A stretch of DNA of 64,000 nt from positions 1 through 64,000 of the forward strand of contig CAMTIM010000046.1 in NCBI GenBank assembly GCA_947072565.1. The letters run 5' to 3'. Position 1 is the stretch's first letter. The number at the start of each line of letters is the position of its first letter. Below, piece by piece: positions 24,325 through 34,023 of the stretch. Below the pieces are notes generated by a model. The model was not told the origin of the DNA and searched no databases. It worked only from the letters and a program-made list of their open reading frames with translations. The translations under genes were made by a program, and so were the position numbers. The DNA comes from an uncultured Peptostreptococcaceae bacterium. GTDB lineage: Bacteria; Bacillota; Clostridia; Peptostreptococcales; Peptostreptococcaceae.

Positions 24325-26856
24325 ATGAAATTAAATAAAGATAAGATTACAAAGACATGTAAAATTTTATTTGCATTATTTATATTTTTTATAGTAATAA
24401 AAGAGTCTATAGGTGTAATTACCTCTTTTGACCTTAATACATTTAAAACTTATGCAGATAAATTAACTATAATGAATATTTGCATAATAATAGGTTTAGG
24501 TATTATATCATATCTGCCACTTAGTCTGTATGATTTTGTACTAAAAAAGAGAGCAGGAATAGATTTAGACAATAAAAAATTATATAAGTTTTCATGGATA
24601 GCTAGTTCAATAGCAAGTGTAGCTGGTTTTGGAGGAAGTACTGCTATTGGATTAAAAAATAATTTTTATAAAGATCATGTAAAAGATAATAAAGTTTTAA
24701 TTAAAGAAATATCTAAGATTGTAGCTTTAAACTTCACAGGATTTTCGATAGTTTGCTTTGGCTATGTATTAACAAATCTTAGTGATTTAAAATTTAATAG
24801 CCTTATAGATATAGTAACAATTTTAATAAGTTTATACATACCTGTTTTAACAGTATATTTAATTTATAAATATATAAAAGGTGTAGAGGTAGAAAAAGTA
24901 GCTGTTAAAGATGCAGTTAAAATAATACTTATATCGACTGCAGAGTGGATAAGCACTTTAGTTTTAGTTTACGGGATATTAATTATATTAGATGTGAAAA
25001 TAGAAGTTTTCCAATTTATACCTATATTTATAATAGCTATCCTTGTAGCTATCGTAAGTATGTCTCCAGGTGGGATTGGTTCATTTGACTTAAGTTTGAT
25101 AATAGGTCTTAGAGCTTTTGATGTACCTTCAGAAAAAGTATTGCTAGCTATATTTTTATATAGAGCATCGTATTACTTAATACCACTTATAATAGGCATT
25201 GTATTGTATGCACATGAAATGTGGCTAAAAATAGATGAAGATATTGCAGACATAATAACAACTGCACTATCAAAGGCAGCACACATAGGGATAATAATTT
25301 TAGTATTTTTATCAGGTGTTATATTATTAATAAACGAAGCAATTCCAGATGTTGTAGATAAAATAGCCATTGTTAAAAAAGCATACTATTTATCTATAAT
25401 GCATCCAGTTGATAAAGTCGGAATAATAGTAGGGTTTTTATTAATTGCTATATCTAGATTGTTAATTTATAAATCTAAAAAAATATATAAATTAACACTA
25501 GGATTAGTTGCGTTAGCAGTTTTAGTTACTTTTGTAGGGGACGTAGACTATAGCAGAAGTATTTATCTAATAGGTGTAGCTATTTTACTTTGGATTAGTA
25601 AAAAACAATATTATAGAGAAAATTTTGTTATGAGGTGGGGTATATTCCTGCAAGATATCTTAATATTATTTTCTTTCCAAATACTATATTTATACACAGT
25701 ATACGTTAATTTACATGGAATAATAGGAAAAATACCATTAACTAACTATAAAATACAGCACATTAAAAACTATGGAAATAGCATGCTTATAATTAGTGTA
25801 GTAGGATTTGTAGTATCATTACTATTTTTAGGTATTTTATATTTTAAGAATAGAAAAAATGATTTTCCTAGAATTAAATTCAGTGATTGTGAAGAAGAGG
25901 TAAATTCAGTTTTAAGTAGATTTGAAGGGAACTCTGTTATACATTTTGTTTATTTAGATGATAAATTTGTTTATTTTAACAAAGATAAAGATGTTTTTAT
26001 GCAGTATCAAATTTATGCTAATAAGATTGTTATATTAGGAAATCCAGTAGGAAATAAAGAAAAAATATTTGATTCAATACAAGAATTGTATGATTTAGGA
26101 GATAAATACGGATATACTCCAGTATTTTGTTCAATAGATAAAACGCTAATTCCATATCTTCATGAAACTGGATATGAATTTATGAAATTAGGTGAAGAAG
26201 CAGCAGTTAACTTAAATGATTTTACACTTCAAGGAAGAAAAATGAAAAGTGTAAGAAATGCACTTTCAAGGGTAGAAAAAGAAGAATATACTTTTGAAAT
26301 TGTTAAACCTCCATTTAATGATCAATTTATTATAGATATAAAAAATGTATCAGATGAATGGCTAGGAGGTAGAAAAGAAAAAGGATTCTCAATAGGGTTC
26401 TTTGATATAGATTACTTAAGCCGTCAGCCTATCGCAGTAGTGAAAAATAGTGAAGGTGAGATAAAAGGATTTACAAATATCATGCCTATGTATGATAATA
26501 ATAAAACATTATCAATTGATTTAATGAGATTTTCACATAGTGCTTGTAATGGAATAATGGACTTTATGTTTGTAAATTTATTTGAATGGGGTAGAGAAAA
26601 TGGATACTCTAGATTTAATATGGGTCTTGCACCTTTATCTAATGTAGGTAGATCAAAATACTCATTCTTAAGAGAAAAAATAGCATTCCAAGTATACTTA
26701 CATGGGCAAAATTTCTATTCATTTAAAGGATTAAAGAAATTTAAAGAAAAGTACTGTGAATCTTGGGATGGAAGATATATGGCATATAGAAAAAGAACAT
26801 CTCTAGTAATAACTATGACACAACTGATATTATTAATTTCAAAAGAAAATATGTAA
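24325..26856 (+). CDS. mprF: MprF: lysyl-phosphatidylglycerol synthase and flippase
   Basis: Adds an amino acid (typically lysine from Lys-tRNA) to phosphatidylglycerol and flips the product outward, reducing surface negative charge and sensitivity to cationic peptides. The 843 residues have an N-terminal flippase region with about 14 hydrophobic segments (to about 520) and a C-terminal soluble DUF2156 GNAT-like synthase (about 530-830), with AAVNLNDFTLQGRKMKSVRNA, WLGGRKEKGFSIGFFD and RFNMGLAPLSNVG. The start is the ATG at 24325 behind GGGAG; the in-frame ATG at 24298 lacks a ribosome site. Single-gene unit; regulation is not visible. The amino acid specificity cannot be read. Confidence 0.95.
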   Translation: MKLNKDKITKTCKILFALFIFFIVIKESIGVITSFDLNTFKTYADKLTIMNICIIIGLGIISYLPLSLYDFVLKKRAGIDLDNKKLYKFSWIASSIASVAGFGGSTAIGLKNNFYKDHVKDNKVLIKEISKIVALNFTGFSIVCFGYVLTNLSDLKFNSLIDIVTILISLYIPVLTVYLIYKYIKGVEVEKVAVKDAVKIILISTAEWISTLVLVYGILIILDVKIEVFQFIPIFIIAILVAIVSMSPGGIGSFDLSLIIGLRAFDVPSEKVLLAIFLYRASYYLIPLIIGIVLYAHEMWLKIDEDIADIITTALSKAAHIGIIILVFLSGVILLINEAIPDVVDKIAIVKKAYYLSIMHPVDKVGIIVGFLLIAISRLLIYKSKKIYKLTLGLVALAVLVTFVGDVDYSRSIYLIGVAILLWISKKQYYRENFVMRWGIFLQDILILFSFQILYLYTVYVNLHGIIGKIPLTNYKIQHIKNYGNSMLIISVVGFVVSLLFLGILYFKNRKNDFPRIKFSDCEEEVNSVLSRFEGNSVIHFVYLDDKFVYFNKDKDVFMQYQIYANKIVILGNPVGNKEKIFDSIQELYDLGDKYGYTPVFCSIDKTLIPYLHETGYEFMKLGEEAAVNLNDFTLQGRKMKSVRNALSRVEKEEYTFEIVKPPFNDQFIIDIKNVSDEWLGGRKEKGFSIGFFDIDYLSRQPIAVVKNSEGEIKGFTNIMPMYDNNKTLSIDLMRFSHSACNGIMDFMFVNLFEWGRENGYSRFNMGLAPLSNVGRSKYSFLREKIAFQVYLHGQNFYSFKGLKKFKEKYCESWDGRYMAYRKRTSLVITMTQLILLISKENM

Positions 26857-26912
26857 AAATTTATAGACTAGCATATATAGTTTTTAAGTAAAACGTGTTA
26901 GTAGATGATAAT

Positions 26913-26950
26913 AAAAGGATTTATCTAAAATTTTAAGATAAATCCTTTTT
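26913..26950. terminator. Bidirectional terminator between mprF and the symporter gene
   Basis: AAAAGGATTTATCT pairs with AGATAAATCCTTTT across AAAATTTTA. Convergent genes flank it, with T-runs on both strands. Confidence 0.9.
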
Positions 26951-26971
26951 ATTATTAAAAAATATAGTTTG

Positions 26972-28345
26972 TTAAATAACCTCTTTAGAAACATTAGAAT
27001 CCTTTTTAGATTTTAAATAGTCCATATAAGTATTAGTTTCACTAATAACCACAGGCATAAGAAGTATCAAAGCTATTAGATTAGGTATAGCCATAAGAGC
27101 ATTTACAATATCTGCAATTATCCAAATCATCTCTAACTTTAAAAAGGAACCAAGAAGTACCATTGATACAAAGACCATCCTATATCCATTTATTCCTTTA
27201 GTTCCAAATAAGAATTCAAAACATCTTTCACCGTAGTAACTCCAACCAAGTATAGTAGTAAAAGCAAATAAGCTTAAAATAAGAGTTAAAAACAAAGGTC
27301 CAACTAAAGGTAGTACACTTGCAAAAGCAGATTGAGCCATAAGAGCACCATTTGTATCTCCTTGCCATACTCCAGATAATATAAGTGAAAAACCAGTAAG
27401 AGAGCAAATTATTAAACTATCTATAAAAGTACCTGTCATAGAAACAAGACCTTGTTCAGCAGGCCATTTAGTCTTAGCTGCAGCTGCAGCAATAGGCGCA
27501 CTACCAAGTCCTGATTCATTTGAAAATACACCACGGGCGATACCATTTCTAATAGCCATAGAAACACTAGCACCTAAAAATCCACCCATTGCAGACGTTG
27601 GATTAAAAGCACCATTAAATATTAATAAAAAAGTGGCAGGTATTTTATCTGCAAAACTTACAAGGATTAATAAGCATATTGATATATAAGCAAAAGACAT
27701 AAAAGGTACGATAGTTGTAGCAACTTTTGAAATATTTTTAATACCTCCAAAGATAACTAAGGCAACTAATAAAGTTAAAGCTATTCCAGTTAACCTAGGA
27801 TCAATACCAAAACTACCATTAATAGAATCTGTTATAGAATTAACTTGAGTAAATGTACCAATTCCAAGTAAAGCTACTAATATACCACTTATGGCAAAGA
27901 ACATTGCTAAAGGTTTATATTTTTCACCCAAACCATTTAATATATAGTACATAGGCCCACCTGAAACTTGTCCATTTTCATCTTTAGTTCTATATTTTAT
28001 AGCAAGAACACCTTCTGCATATTTTGTAGCCATACCGAAAAATGCAGCAATCCACATCCAAAACAGCGCTCCGGGTCCTCCCACTTTTATAGCAGTAGCA
28101 ACACCCACAATATTTCCGGTACCCACAGTAGCGGCTAAAGCTGTACATAAAGCTGAAAAACTAGAAATATCTCCATTGCAATTATTATCAGATTTAAATA
28201 TTAAATTTGCTGCTAGAGGAAGCTTGGTAATTTGTAAAAATCCAAGTTTAAAAGAAAATAAAATACCAGTACCAACTAGTAATGCTAGTAACGGTGGTCC
28301 CCATATAAATGAGTTAGCTTGATTTAAGATATCAATTAAATTCAT
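26972..28345 (-). CDS. Sodium:alanine/glycine symporter (AGCS family)
   Basis: Takes up alanine or glycine with a cation. The 457-residue protein has about ten membrane segments. The signature is TVGTGNIVGVATAIKVGGPGA-type sequence (near residue 75) and TKYAEGVLAIKYR, followed by GGPMYYILNG, then SNESGLGSAPIAAAAAKT (near 277). The reading frame is complete and ends close to the convergent terminator. GGGGTG lies upstream of the ATG. It sits behind a tandem glycine riboswitch, so glycine is the probable main substrate or at least the inducer; clostridia ferment glycine, and uptake would feed that pathway. The substrate choice is inference from the riboswitch. Confidence 0.95.
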   Translation of the reverse strand: MNLIDILNQANSFIWGPPLLALLVGTGILFSFKLGFLQITKLPLAANLIFKSDNNCNGDISSFSALCTALAATVGTGNIVGVATAIKVGGPGALFWMWIAAFFGMATKYAEGVLAIKYRTKDENGQVSGGPMYYILNGLGEKYKPLAMFFAISGILVALLGIGTFTQVNSITDSINGSFGIDPRLTGIALTLLVALVIFGGIKNISKVATTIVPFMSFAYISICLLILVSFADKIPATFLLIFNGAFNPTSAMGGFLGASVSMAIRNGIARGVFSNESGLGSAPIAAAAAKTKWPAEQGLVSMTGTFIDSLIICSLTGFSLILSGVWQGDTNGALMAQSAFASVLPLVGPLFLTLILSLFAFTTILGWSYYGERCFEFLFGTKGINGYRMVFVSMVLLGSFLKLEMIWIIADIVNALMAIPNLIALILLMPVVISETNTYMDYLKSKKDSNVSKEVI

Positions 28346-28469
28346 AAAACACCCCTTAATTATCGTATATATTAACGACTAAATTTTAGAGCTAAATAAA
28401 TCCATGGAGTAAAATGAATTAATTGACAGGAATGAATATAGATTTTGAATATTTATCCAAATTTAAAAT

Positions 28470-28502
28470 AATAAAAGCTAAATCTAATTTAGATTTAGCT
28501 CT
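28470..28502 (-). terminator. Terminator of the glycine riboswitch expression platform
   Basis: On the minus strand AGCTAAATCTAA and TTAGATTTAGCT form a perfect 12-base-pair hairpin followed by TTTTATTATTTT. It lies between the riboswitch and the symporter start; flanking TTTATCCA/TGGATAAA can pair and may form the alternative fold. Confidence 0.8.
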
Positions 28503-28552
28503 GGATAAACGACACACTATAAATAAGTACTCAAAAAAGTACTAAATAGTAT

Positions 28553-28715
28553 ATAATCCCTGTCCTTTTGCCTGAGAGATTGAGCGAAATTGCCTTGCCC
28601 CTTCGGCGCCTATAATAGGTCTCTCCAGAGTTCCCTAAACTTTACAGTCCTACTTATAAAAAAGTACCTGAGAGTGTGACTCCTTCGGTGTGTCATAATT
28701 TGACAACTCTTCTAT
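28553..28715 (-). ncRNA. Tandem glycine riboswitch
   Basis: Read on the minus strand, the first aptamer has CACACCGAAGGAGTCACAC, CTCTCAGGTAC and GGACTG; the second has CTGGAGAGACC, GCGCCGAAGGGGCAAGGC, TCTCTCAGGCAAAAGGACAG. Both copies hold the conserved CCGAAGG...G and CTCAGG...GGAC blocks of the glycine riboswitch. A terminator follows before the AGCS symporter gene, so glycine probably switches expression on, as in the usual tandem class. Confidence 0.94.
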
Positions 28716-29033
28716 AAAGCTTCAATCGGGTATTGATTTGTATTAGCATTATTTACATAATATTATATATATTTTGAAAATTTGTCAACTAAATATTATA
28801 AAAATATATAAATAAAAACGTATTTTAAACATTACCCCCTAGTTACTTTTAAAATATATGGTAATATTAACTTATAATGTTTATTGAATCTATAATAAAT
28901 TAATGCACTTAGATAGTATGTAATAAAATTTTAAAATAGCTAAATTTAGTTTAAAATATACTTATAGTATTTATTGTATTAAAAAGTATAATATTAAAAA
29001 TTAAAATAGATGGATTGAGAGAAAGGAAATAAT

Positions 29034-31151
29034 ATGAAGAAAATATTAGTATTAGCAGAAAAACCTTCAGTAGGAAGAGATATAGCTAAAGTATTAGGAT
29101 GTAGTAATGTAAAAAATGGATACATAGAAGGACCAAAATATATAGTAACATGGGCACTAGGTCACTTAGTTACATTAGCAGACCCAGAGAGTTATGGAGA
29201 AAAATATAAATCTTGGAATATAGATGATTTACCAATACTGCCAAAGTATTTAAAAACAGTAGTAATTAAAAAAAGTAGTAAACAGTTTAATGCAGTAAAA
29301 TCACAAATGAATAGAGATGATGTATCTGAAATAGTAATAGCAACAGATGCAGGGCGTGAAGGGGAACTTGTAGCAAGATGGATAATTGAAAAAGCGCAAG
29401 TTAAAAAGCCTCTAAAACGTCTATGGATATCATCTAGTACAGACAAAGCTATAAAAGAAGGATTTTCTAAACTTAAAGATGGAAAAGAGTACGAAAATTT
29501 ATATCATTCAGCAATAGCAAGAGCAGAAGCTGACTGGATAGTTGGAATAAATGCAACACGTGCACTTACAACAAAACATAATGCACAACTTTCTTGTGGT
29601 AGAGTTCAAACACCAACTATAGCTATGATCCTTAAAAGAGAAAAAGAAATAATGGAATTTAAACCTAAGAACTACTATGGAATAAATTTAGTAGCTAGTA
29701 AGGGAAATGAGCAACTTAAATTTATATGGCAAGACAAAACTAATTCAACTAATAGTTTCAATGAAGAAAAAATAGATAACACAATAAATAAAGTTAAAAA
29801 TAATGATATAAAAATAAATAAAGTTAATAAGTCACATAAGAAAAAATATTCACCAGCATTATATGACTTAACAGAATTACAAAGAGATGCAAATAAAATA
29901 TTTGGATACTCAGCAAAAGAAACACTTTCGATAATGCAAAAATTATATGAATATCATAAAGTACTTACTTATCCAAGAACAGATTCAAGATACTTAACTA
30001 GTGATATAGTAGAAACTTTATCAGATAGAGTAAAAGCAGTTAATGTAAGTGATTATTCTAGGGTTTGTAATAAGTTATTAAAATCAAAAATAAATGGGAA
30101 TAAATCATTCGTAGATGATTCAAAAGTAAGTGATCACCATGCTATTATACCAACTGAAGAAAAAGTATTTTTAGGAGAACTAAGTGATAAAGAAAGAAAG
30201 ATTTACGACCTTGTTGTAAAAAGATTCTTAGCAGTCCTTTGCCCACCATTTGAATATGAGCAAACTTCAATAACTGGTGAAATAAATGGAGAGAACTTTA
30301 GTGCAAAAGGAAATAAAGTAATAAGCTTAGGATGGAGAGAAACTTACAAAGATAGTGAAGATGGTGAAAGTTATGATAGCATACCTTCTGTTAAAGAAGG
30401 CGAGATTTTAAGCGTAGTTAAGTTAAATAAAACTACTGGAAAAACTAATCCTCCAGGATACCTAAATGAAGGAACATTGCTTACAGCTATGGAGAAAAAT
30501 GGATTAGGAACGGTTGCTACAAGAGCAGATATAATAGAAAAGTTATTTAATTCATTCTTGTTAGAAAAAAAAGGAAAAGATATTTATATAACTTCAAAAG
30601 GAAAGCAATTATTAGAATTAGTTCCAAGTGAATTAAAAACACCAGAATTAACATCATCTTGGGAATCTAAATTATTAGATATATCAAAAGGAAAATTAAA
30701 TAAAAATAATTTTATAAATGATATGAAAAATTATTCACAAGATGTAGTTAAAGAAATTAAAAATAGTGATTCTAAATTTAAACATGATAATTTAACTAAG
30801 AATAGATGTCCAGAGTGTGGAAAATTTATGCTTGAAGTAAACGGGAAAAAAGGTAAAATGCTGGTTTGTGAAGACAGAGAATGTAATACAAGAAAAACTG
30901 TTTCACAAATAACAAATTCAAGATGTCCTATATGTCATAAAAAGTTAGAACTTCGTGGTGAAGGTGAAGGAAAAACATTTGTATGTAGTTGCGGGCATAG
31001 AGAAAAATTAAGTACTTTTAATAAAAGAAAAGCAGAAGAAAAAAACAAAGGATCTAAAAAAGATATAAATAAATACTTAAAAAATCAAAATAAAGATGAA
31101 GAAGTATTTAATAATCCATTTGCAGCAGCACTAGCAAAACTTAAAAAGTAA
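29034..31151 (+). CDS. topB: DNA topoisomerase III
   Basis: Type IA topoisomerase that passes single strands to decatenate or relax DNA. The 705 residues start with a Toprim domain (LAEKPSVGRDIAKVLG; ATDAGREGELVARWI with the acidic metal site). The catalytic Tyr is in VLTYPRTDSRYL (near residue 314), with SDHHAIIPTE and GTVATRADIIEKL following. Two C-terminal zinc-binding modules are present: CPECGKFM...CEDRECN and CPICHKKL...CSCG (about 600-665). A basic tail follows. Long for TopB because of the zinc region, as in many Firmicutes. GAAAGGAAAT precedes the ATG. The 28740-29033 stretch upstream is AT-rich with nothing recognised. Confidence 0.95.
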   Translation: MKKILVLAEKPSVGRDIAKVLGCSNVKNGYIEGPKYIVTWALGHLVTLADPESYGEKYKSWNIDDLPILPKYLKTVVIKKSSKQFNAVKSQMNRDDVSEIVIATDAGREGELVARWIIEKAQVKKPLKRLWISSSTDKAIKEGFSKLKDGKEYENLYHSAIARAEADWIVGINATRALTTKHNAQLSCGRVQTPTIAMILKREKEIMEFKPKNYYGINLVASKGNEQLKFIWQDKTNSTNSFNEEKIDNTINKVKNNDIKINKVNKSHKKKYSPALYDLTELQRDANKIFGYSAKETLSIMQKLYEYHKVLTYPRTDSRYLTSDIVETLSDRVKAVNVSDYSRVCNKLLKSKINGNKSFVDDSKVSDHHAIIPTEEKVFLGELSDKERKIYDLVVKRFLAVLCPPFEYEQTSITGEINGENFSAKGNKVISLGWRETYKDSEDGESYDSIPSVKEGEILSVVKLNKTTGKTNPPGYLNEGTLLTAMEKNGLGTVATRADIIEKLFNSFLLEKKGKDIYITSKGKQLLELVPSELKTPELTSSWESKLLDISKGKLNKNNFINDMKNYSQDVVKEIKNSDSKFKHDNLTKNRCPECGKFMLEVNGKKGKMLVCEDRECNTRKTVSQITNSRCPICHKKLELRGEGEGKTFVCSCGHREKLSTFNKRKAEEKNKGSKKDINKYLKNQNKDEEVFNNPFAAALAKLKK

Positions 31152-31175
31152 TTATTCTAAATAAGGGTGATTTTA

Positions 31176-32924
31176 GTGAAAACAAGTATAACTTCAAGAC
31201 AATTAAATATAATAAAAACACTATTAAGTAGTACTGATGCACTAAGTAGTATAGCTTTAAGTCAAGAAATAGGATGTTCTACAAAAACTATTCAAAGTGA
31301 AGTTAAAGATATAAACAAAGAACTTAAAAATAGTAGAATAATTTCTATAAGAGGTGTTGGATATAAAATAGAAGGATGTTTAGACGAATTAGATTTGAGT
31401 GATAATAGTTACTATGATATAGATAGAGTTCACTATATTGTGAAAGAAATGCTTAATTTAAGCAAAGAAAATGAGAATGCAGTTAAGTTAGAAGACTTAG
31501 CAGATTCAATGTATATAAGTGTATCTACTGTAAAAAACGACTTAAAAGAAGTTAAAAAAATATTACAAAAGCATAATCTCAACATAGGCACAAAACATAA
31601 ACAAGGAATATTTATAGTTGCTAAAGAAGAAGATATTATAAAATGTATAATTGATTTGTGTAATAAAAAAGACAATGTATTTAGCATTAAAAAAAGTTTG
31701 TTAGATATGCTTAAGATAGAAAAAATAATTTTGACAGATATAGAATTTAAAAATATTTTAAACAAGATATTAATAAATTTAAGCAGAGATGAATATAAAG
31801 ATGATTTAAATTATGAAAATGAATATATAAAAAAGTATCTATCAAATTATAAAGAAAAAAGAAATGCTATATTAAACAATTATGAAAATAAAAACATAAT
31901 AATAGATTCTATAAAAGAGTTTACTCAAAATTTAAAAGTAGCAACATCTATAGACATTAGTAATGATAAGATATTTGAAGAATGTTTGTATAATCATATA
32001 AACAACTTATATAAAAGATATAAATTAGATATAAATCAACAGACTATAAATAGTAATGATATAAAAATAAAATATCCATTTGCATTTGAGTTAGCTAAAA
32101 TAGCAAAAAAAACTATACAACGAAATTTAAAAATGGAAATATGTGAAGATGAGGTTTCAAATATTGCTCTTCATGTTGGAGGAGCACTAGAGAGAGCATC
32201 TAAAAACAATGAAAAAAAAGTATTAAAAACAATAATAGTTTGTACATCGGGTATAGGAACGTCTATGCTTATAAAATCAAAATTAGAAAGTATATTTAAA
32301 GAAAAGCTAGAGATACTTAAAATAATACCTTCATATTTAGTAGATTACATAAATGCCATAGATGTAGATTTTGTAATATCAACAATACCTCTTAATTTAG
32401 ATAATATACCTGTAATAAATGTATCACCAATGCTTAATGAAAAAGAAATAAAGCTTATAGAAAAATATATAGAAACCGAAAAAGTATATATGGATATAGA
32501 AGTTAAAAATTTACTGCAACCAGATTTGTTTTTTATAGACCTTAAAATGAATACTAAAGAAGACGTTATAAATTTTATGGCTGATAAACTTATAGAAAAT
32601 AATTATATAGATAGTGAGATGAAGCAATCCTATTTAGAAAGAGAAAAAATCGCAACTACAGAAATTGGAAACATGGTTGCGATTCCTCATGGTGCTAATG
32701 GAATAATAAATGAAAGTAAGATAGCAATAGGCATTTTAAAAAATCCTATACATTGGGAAATAGGAAAAGTAAGATTAGTAATAATGCTATCTGTAGATAA
32801 AGATAAAATATTAGATTATGAAGAACTATTTTTAAATATATACAAAAGAGTTGATTCAATAGCAAAAGTAATAAGTATATGTGAAAATAAAAGTTTTGAT
32901 AAGTTTGTGAATATGTTTAAATAA
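31176..32924 (+). CDS. PRD-containing PTS transcriptional regulator (BglG/MtlR-type activator)
   Basis: A 582-residue regulator that senses PTS phosphorylation. Two N-terminal helix-turn-helix regions (about 1-60, LSQEIGCSTKTIQSEV; and about 85-120, LADSMYISVSTVKNDL) are followed by PRD-like regions to about 330, an EIIB-like domain (VCTSGIGTSML, with Cys) and a C-terminal EIIA domain (about 440-580) with phospho-His in VAIPHGANG. This resembles MtlR/LicR activators, not RNA-binding antiterminators. It directly precedes fruK-fruA and is probably their regulator. The start is the GTG at 31176, spaced properly from AAGGGTG; the GTG at 31167 lies within it. Confidence 0.9.
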   Translation: MKTSITSRQLNIIKTLLSSTDALSSIALSQEIGCSTKTIQSEVKDINKELKNSRIISIRGVGYKIEGCLDELDLSDNSYYDIDRVHYIVKEMLNLSKENENAVKLEDLADSMYISVSTVKNDLKEVKKILQKHNLNIGTKHKQGIFIVAKEEDIIKCIIDLCNKKDNVFSIKKSLLDMLKIEKIILTDIEFKNILNKILINLSRDEYKDDLNYENEYIKKYLSNYKEKRNAILNNYENKNIIIDSIKEFTQNLKVATSIDISNDKIFEECLYNHINNLYKRYKLDINQQTINSNDIKIKYPFAFELAKIAKKTIQRNLKMEICEDEVSNIALHVGGALERASKNNEKKVLKTIIVCTSGIGTSMLIKSKLESIFKEKLEILKIIPSYLVDYINAIDVDFVISTIPLNLDNIPVINVSPMLNEKEIKLIEKYIETEKVYMDIEVKNLLQPDLFFIDLKMNTKEDVINFMADKLIENNYIDSEMKQSYLEREKIATTEIGNMVAIPHGANGIINESKIAIGILKNPIHWEIGKVRLVIMLSVDKDKILDYEELFLNIYKRVDSIAKVISICENKSFDKFVNMFK

Positions 32925-32958
32925 CTAAGGTCACTATACAATTAAATAGAATAACGAT

Positions 32959-32990
32959 AAATTTCTCTTTTAACTAAGAGAAATTTTTTG
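32959..32990 (+). terminator. Intrinsic terminator after the PTS regulator
   Basis: AAATTTCTCTT pairs with AAGAGAAATTT (loop TTAACT-type), followed by a T-run. It separates the regulator from fruK. Confidence 0.88.
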
Positions 32991-33077
32991 ACTTTCAGGG
33001 AAAATGATTTCGAGGTAGTATAAATACATAAACAAAAGATATTAAAAATCAAACAACTAAAAATAGAGGTGTAAATT

Positions 33078-33998
33078 ATGATATATACAGTAACATTAAA
33101 CCCTTCGATAGATTACGTAGTTAAATTGGATGATTTAAAAAAGGGTGATATAAATAGAACAGTTGAAGAATATGTATATCCAGGTGGAAAGGGAATAAAC
33201 GTATCTTTAATATTAAAAGAATTAGGATATGAAAGTTGTTCACTTGGATTTATAAGTGGATTTACAGGAGTGTACATACAAAGTATATTAGGTGAAAAAA
33301 ACTTAAAATCTGATTTTATAAATCTTGAAAATGGATTTACAAGAATAAATGTAAAAGTAAAGTCACAAGAAGAAACTGAGATAAACGGACAAGGTCCTCA
33401 TATTTGTAAAGAAAAGCTAGATATGCTATATGAAAAAATAGATAAGTTAGATAGTGACGATATATTAGTACTAGCTGGAAGTATACCATCTACACTTGAT
33501 GAAATACTTTATGAAAATATAATGGCTAGGATACAAAATAAAAATATAAAGGTAGTAGTAGATGCTACTAAAAAATTACTTTTAAATGTATTAAAATATA
33601 AGCCGTTTTTAATAAAACCAAACAATCATGAATTGGAAGAAATGTTTAATGTAAAGCTAGAAAACATAGATGATGTTATATTTTATGGCAATAAATTAAA
33701 AGAAATGGGAGCACAAAATGTATTAGTGTCTATGGGTAAAGATGGAGCACTATTAATTACAAAAGATAATCAAATATTAAGAAGTAACGTAGGTAGAGGC
33801 ATTGTCAAAAATTCAGTTGGTGCAGGTGATTCTATGGTTGCTGGATTTATTGGAGGATATTTAAAAAATAAGAAATATGAAGATGCTTTAATATTAGGTG
33901 CAGCAAGCGGTAGTGCAACGGCATTTTCTTATGATTTAGCTACTAATGATTTTATAAAGACAATAAAAAGTGAAATTAAAATAGAAACATTAAATTAA
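33078..33998 (+). CDS. fruK: 1-phosphofructokinase
   Basis: Phosphorylates fructose 1-phosphate to fructose 1,6-bisphosphate. The 306 residues show the PfkB fold: TLNPSIDYVVKLDDL start, the substrate motif YPGGKGINVSLILKELG, DATKKLL, IKPNNHELEEMF, and the catalytic NSVGAGDSMVAGFIGGYL near residue 250 with its Asp base. Length and order are normal. AGAGGTG precedes the ATG. It is followed after 25 bases by fruA; the pathway is therefore fructose uptake by PTS to fructose 1-phosphate, then this kinase. Since fruA is interrupted, fruK may be left without its usual substrate in this strain. Confidence 0.94.
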   Translation: MIYTVTLNPSIDYVVKLDDLKKGDINRTVEEYVYPGGKGINVSLILKELGYESCSLGFISGFTGVYIQSILGEKNLKSDFINLENGFTRINVKVKSQEETEINGQGPHICKEKLDMLYEKIDKLDSDDILVLAGSIPSTLDEILYENIMARIQNKNIKVVVDATKKLLLNVLKYKPFLIKPNNHELEEMFNVKLENIDDVIFYGNKLKEMGAQNVLVSMGKDGALLITKDNQILRSNVGRGIVKNSVGAGDSMVAGFIGGYLKNKKYEDALILGAASGSATAFSYDLATNDFIKTIKSEIKIETLN

Positions 33999-34023
33999 AA
34001 ATATTTCTAGAGAGGACAATAAA

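Noticed and set aside
32991-33077. Sigma-54 promoter for fruK
   Set aside because: No GG-N10-GC pair at the right spacing, and the adjacent regulator has no sigma-54 interaction domain.
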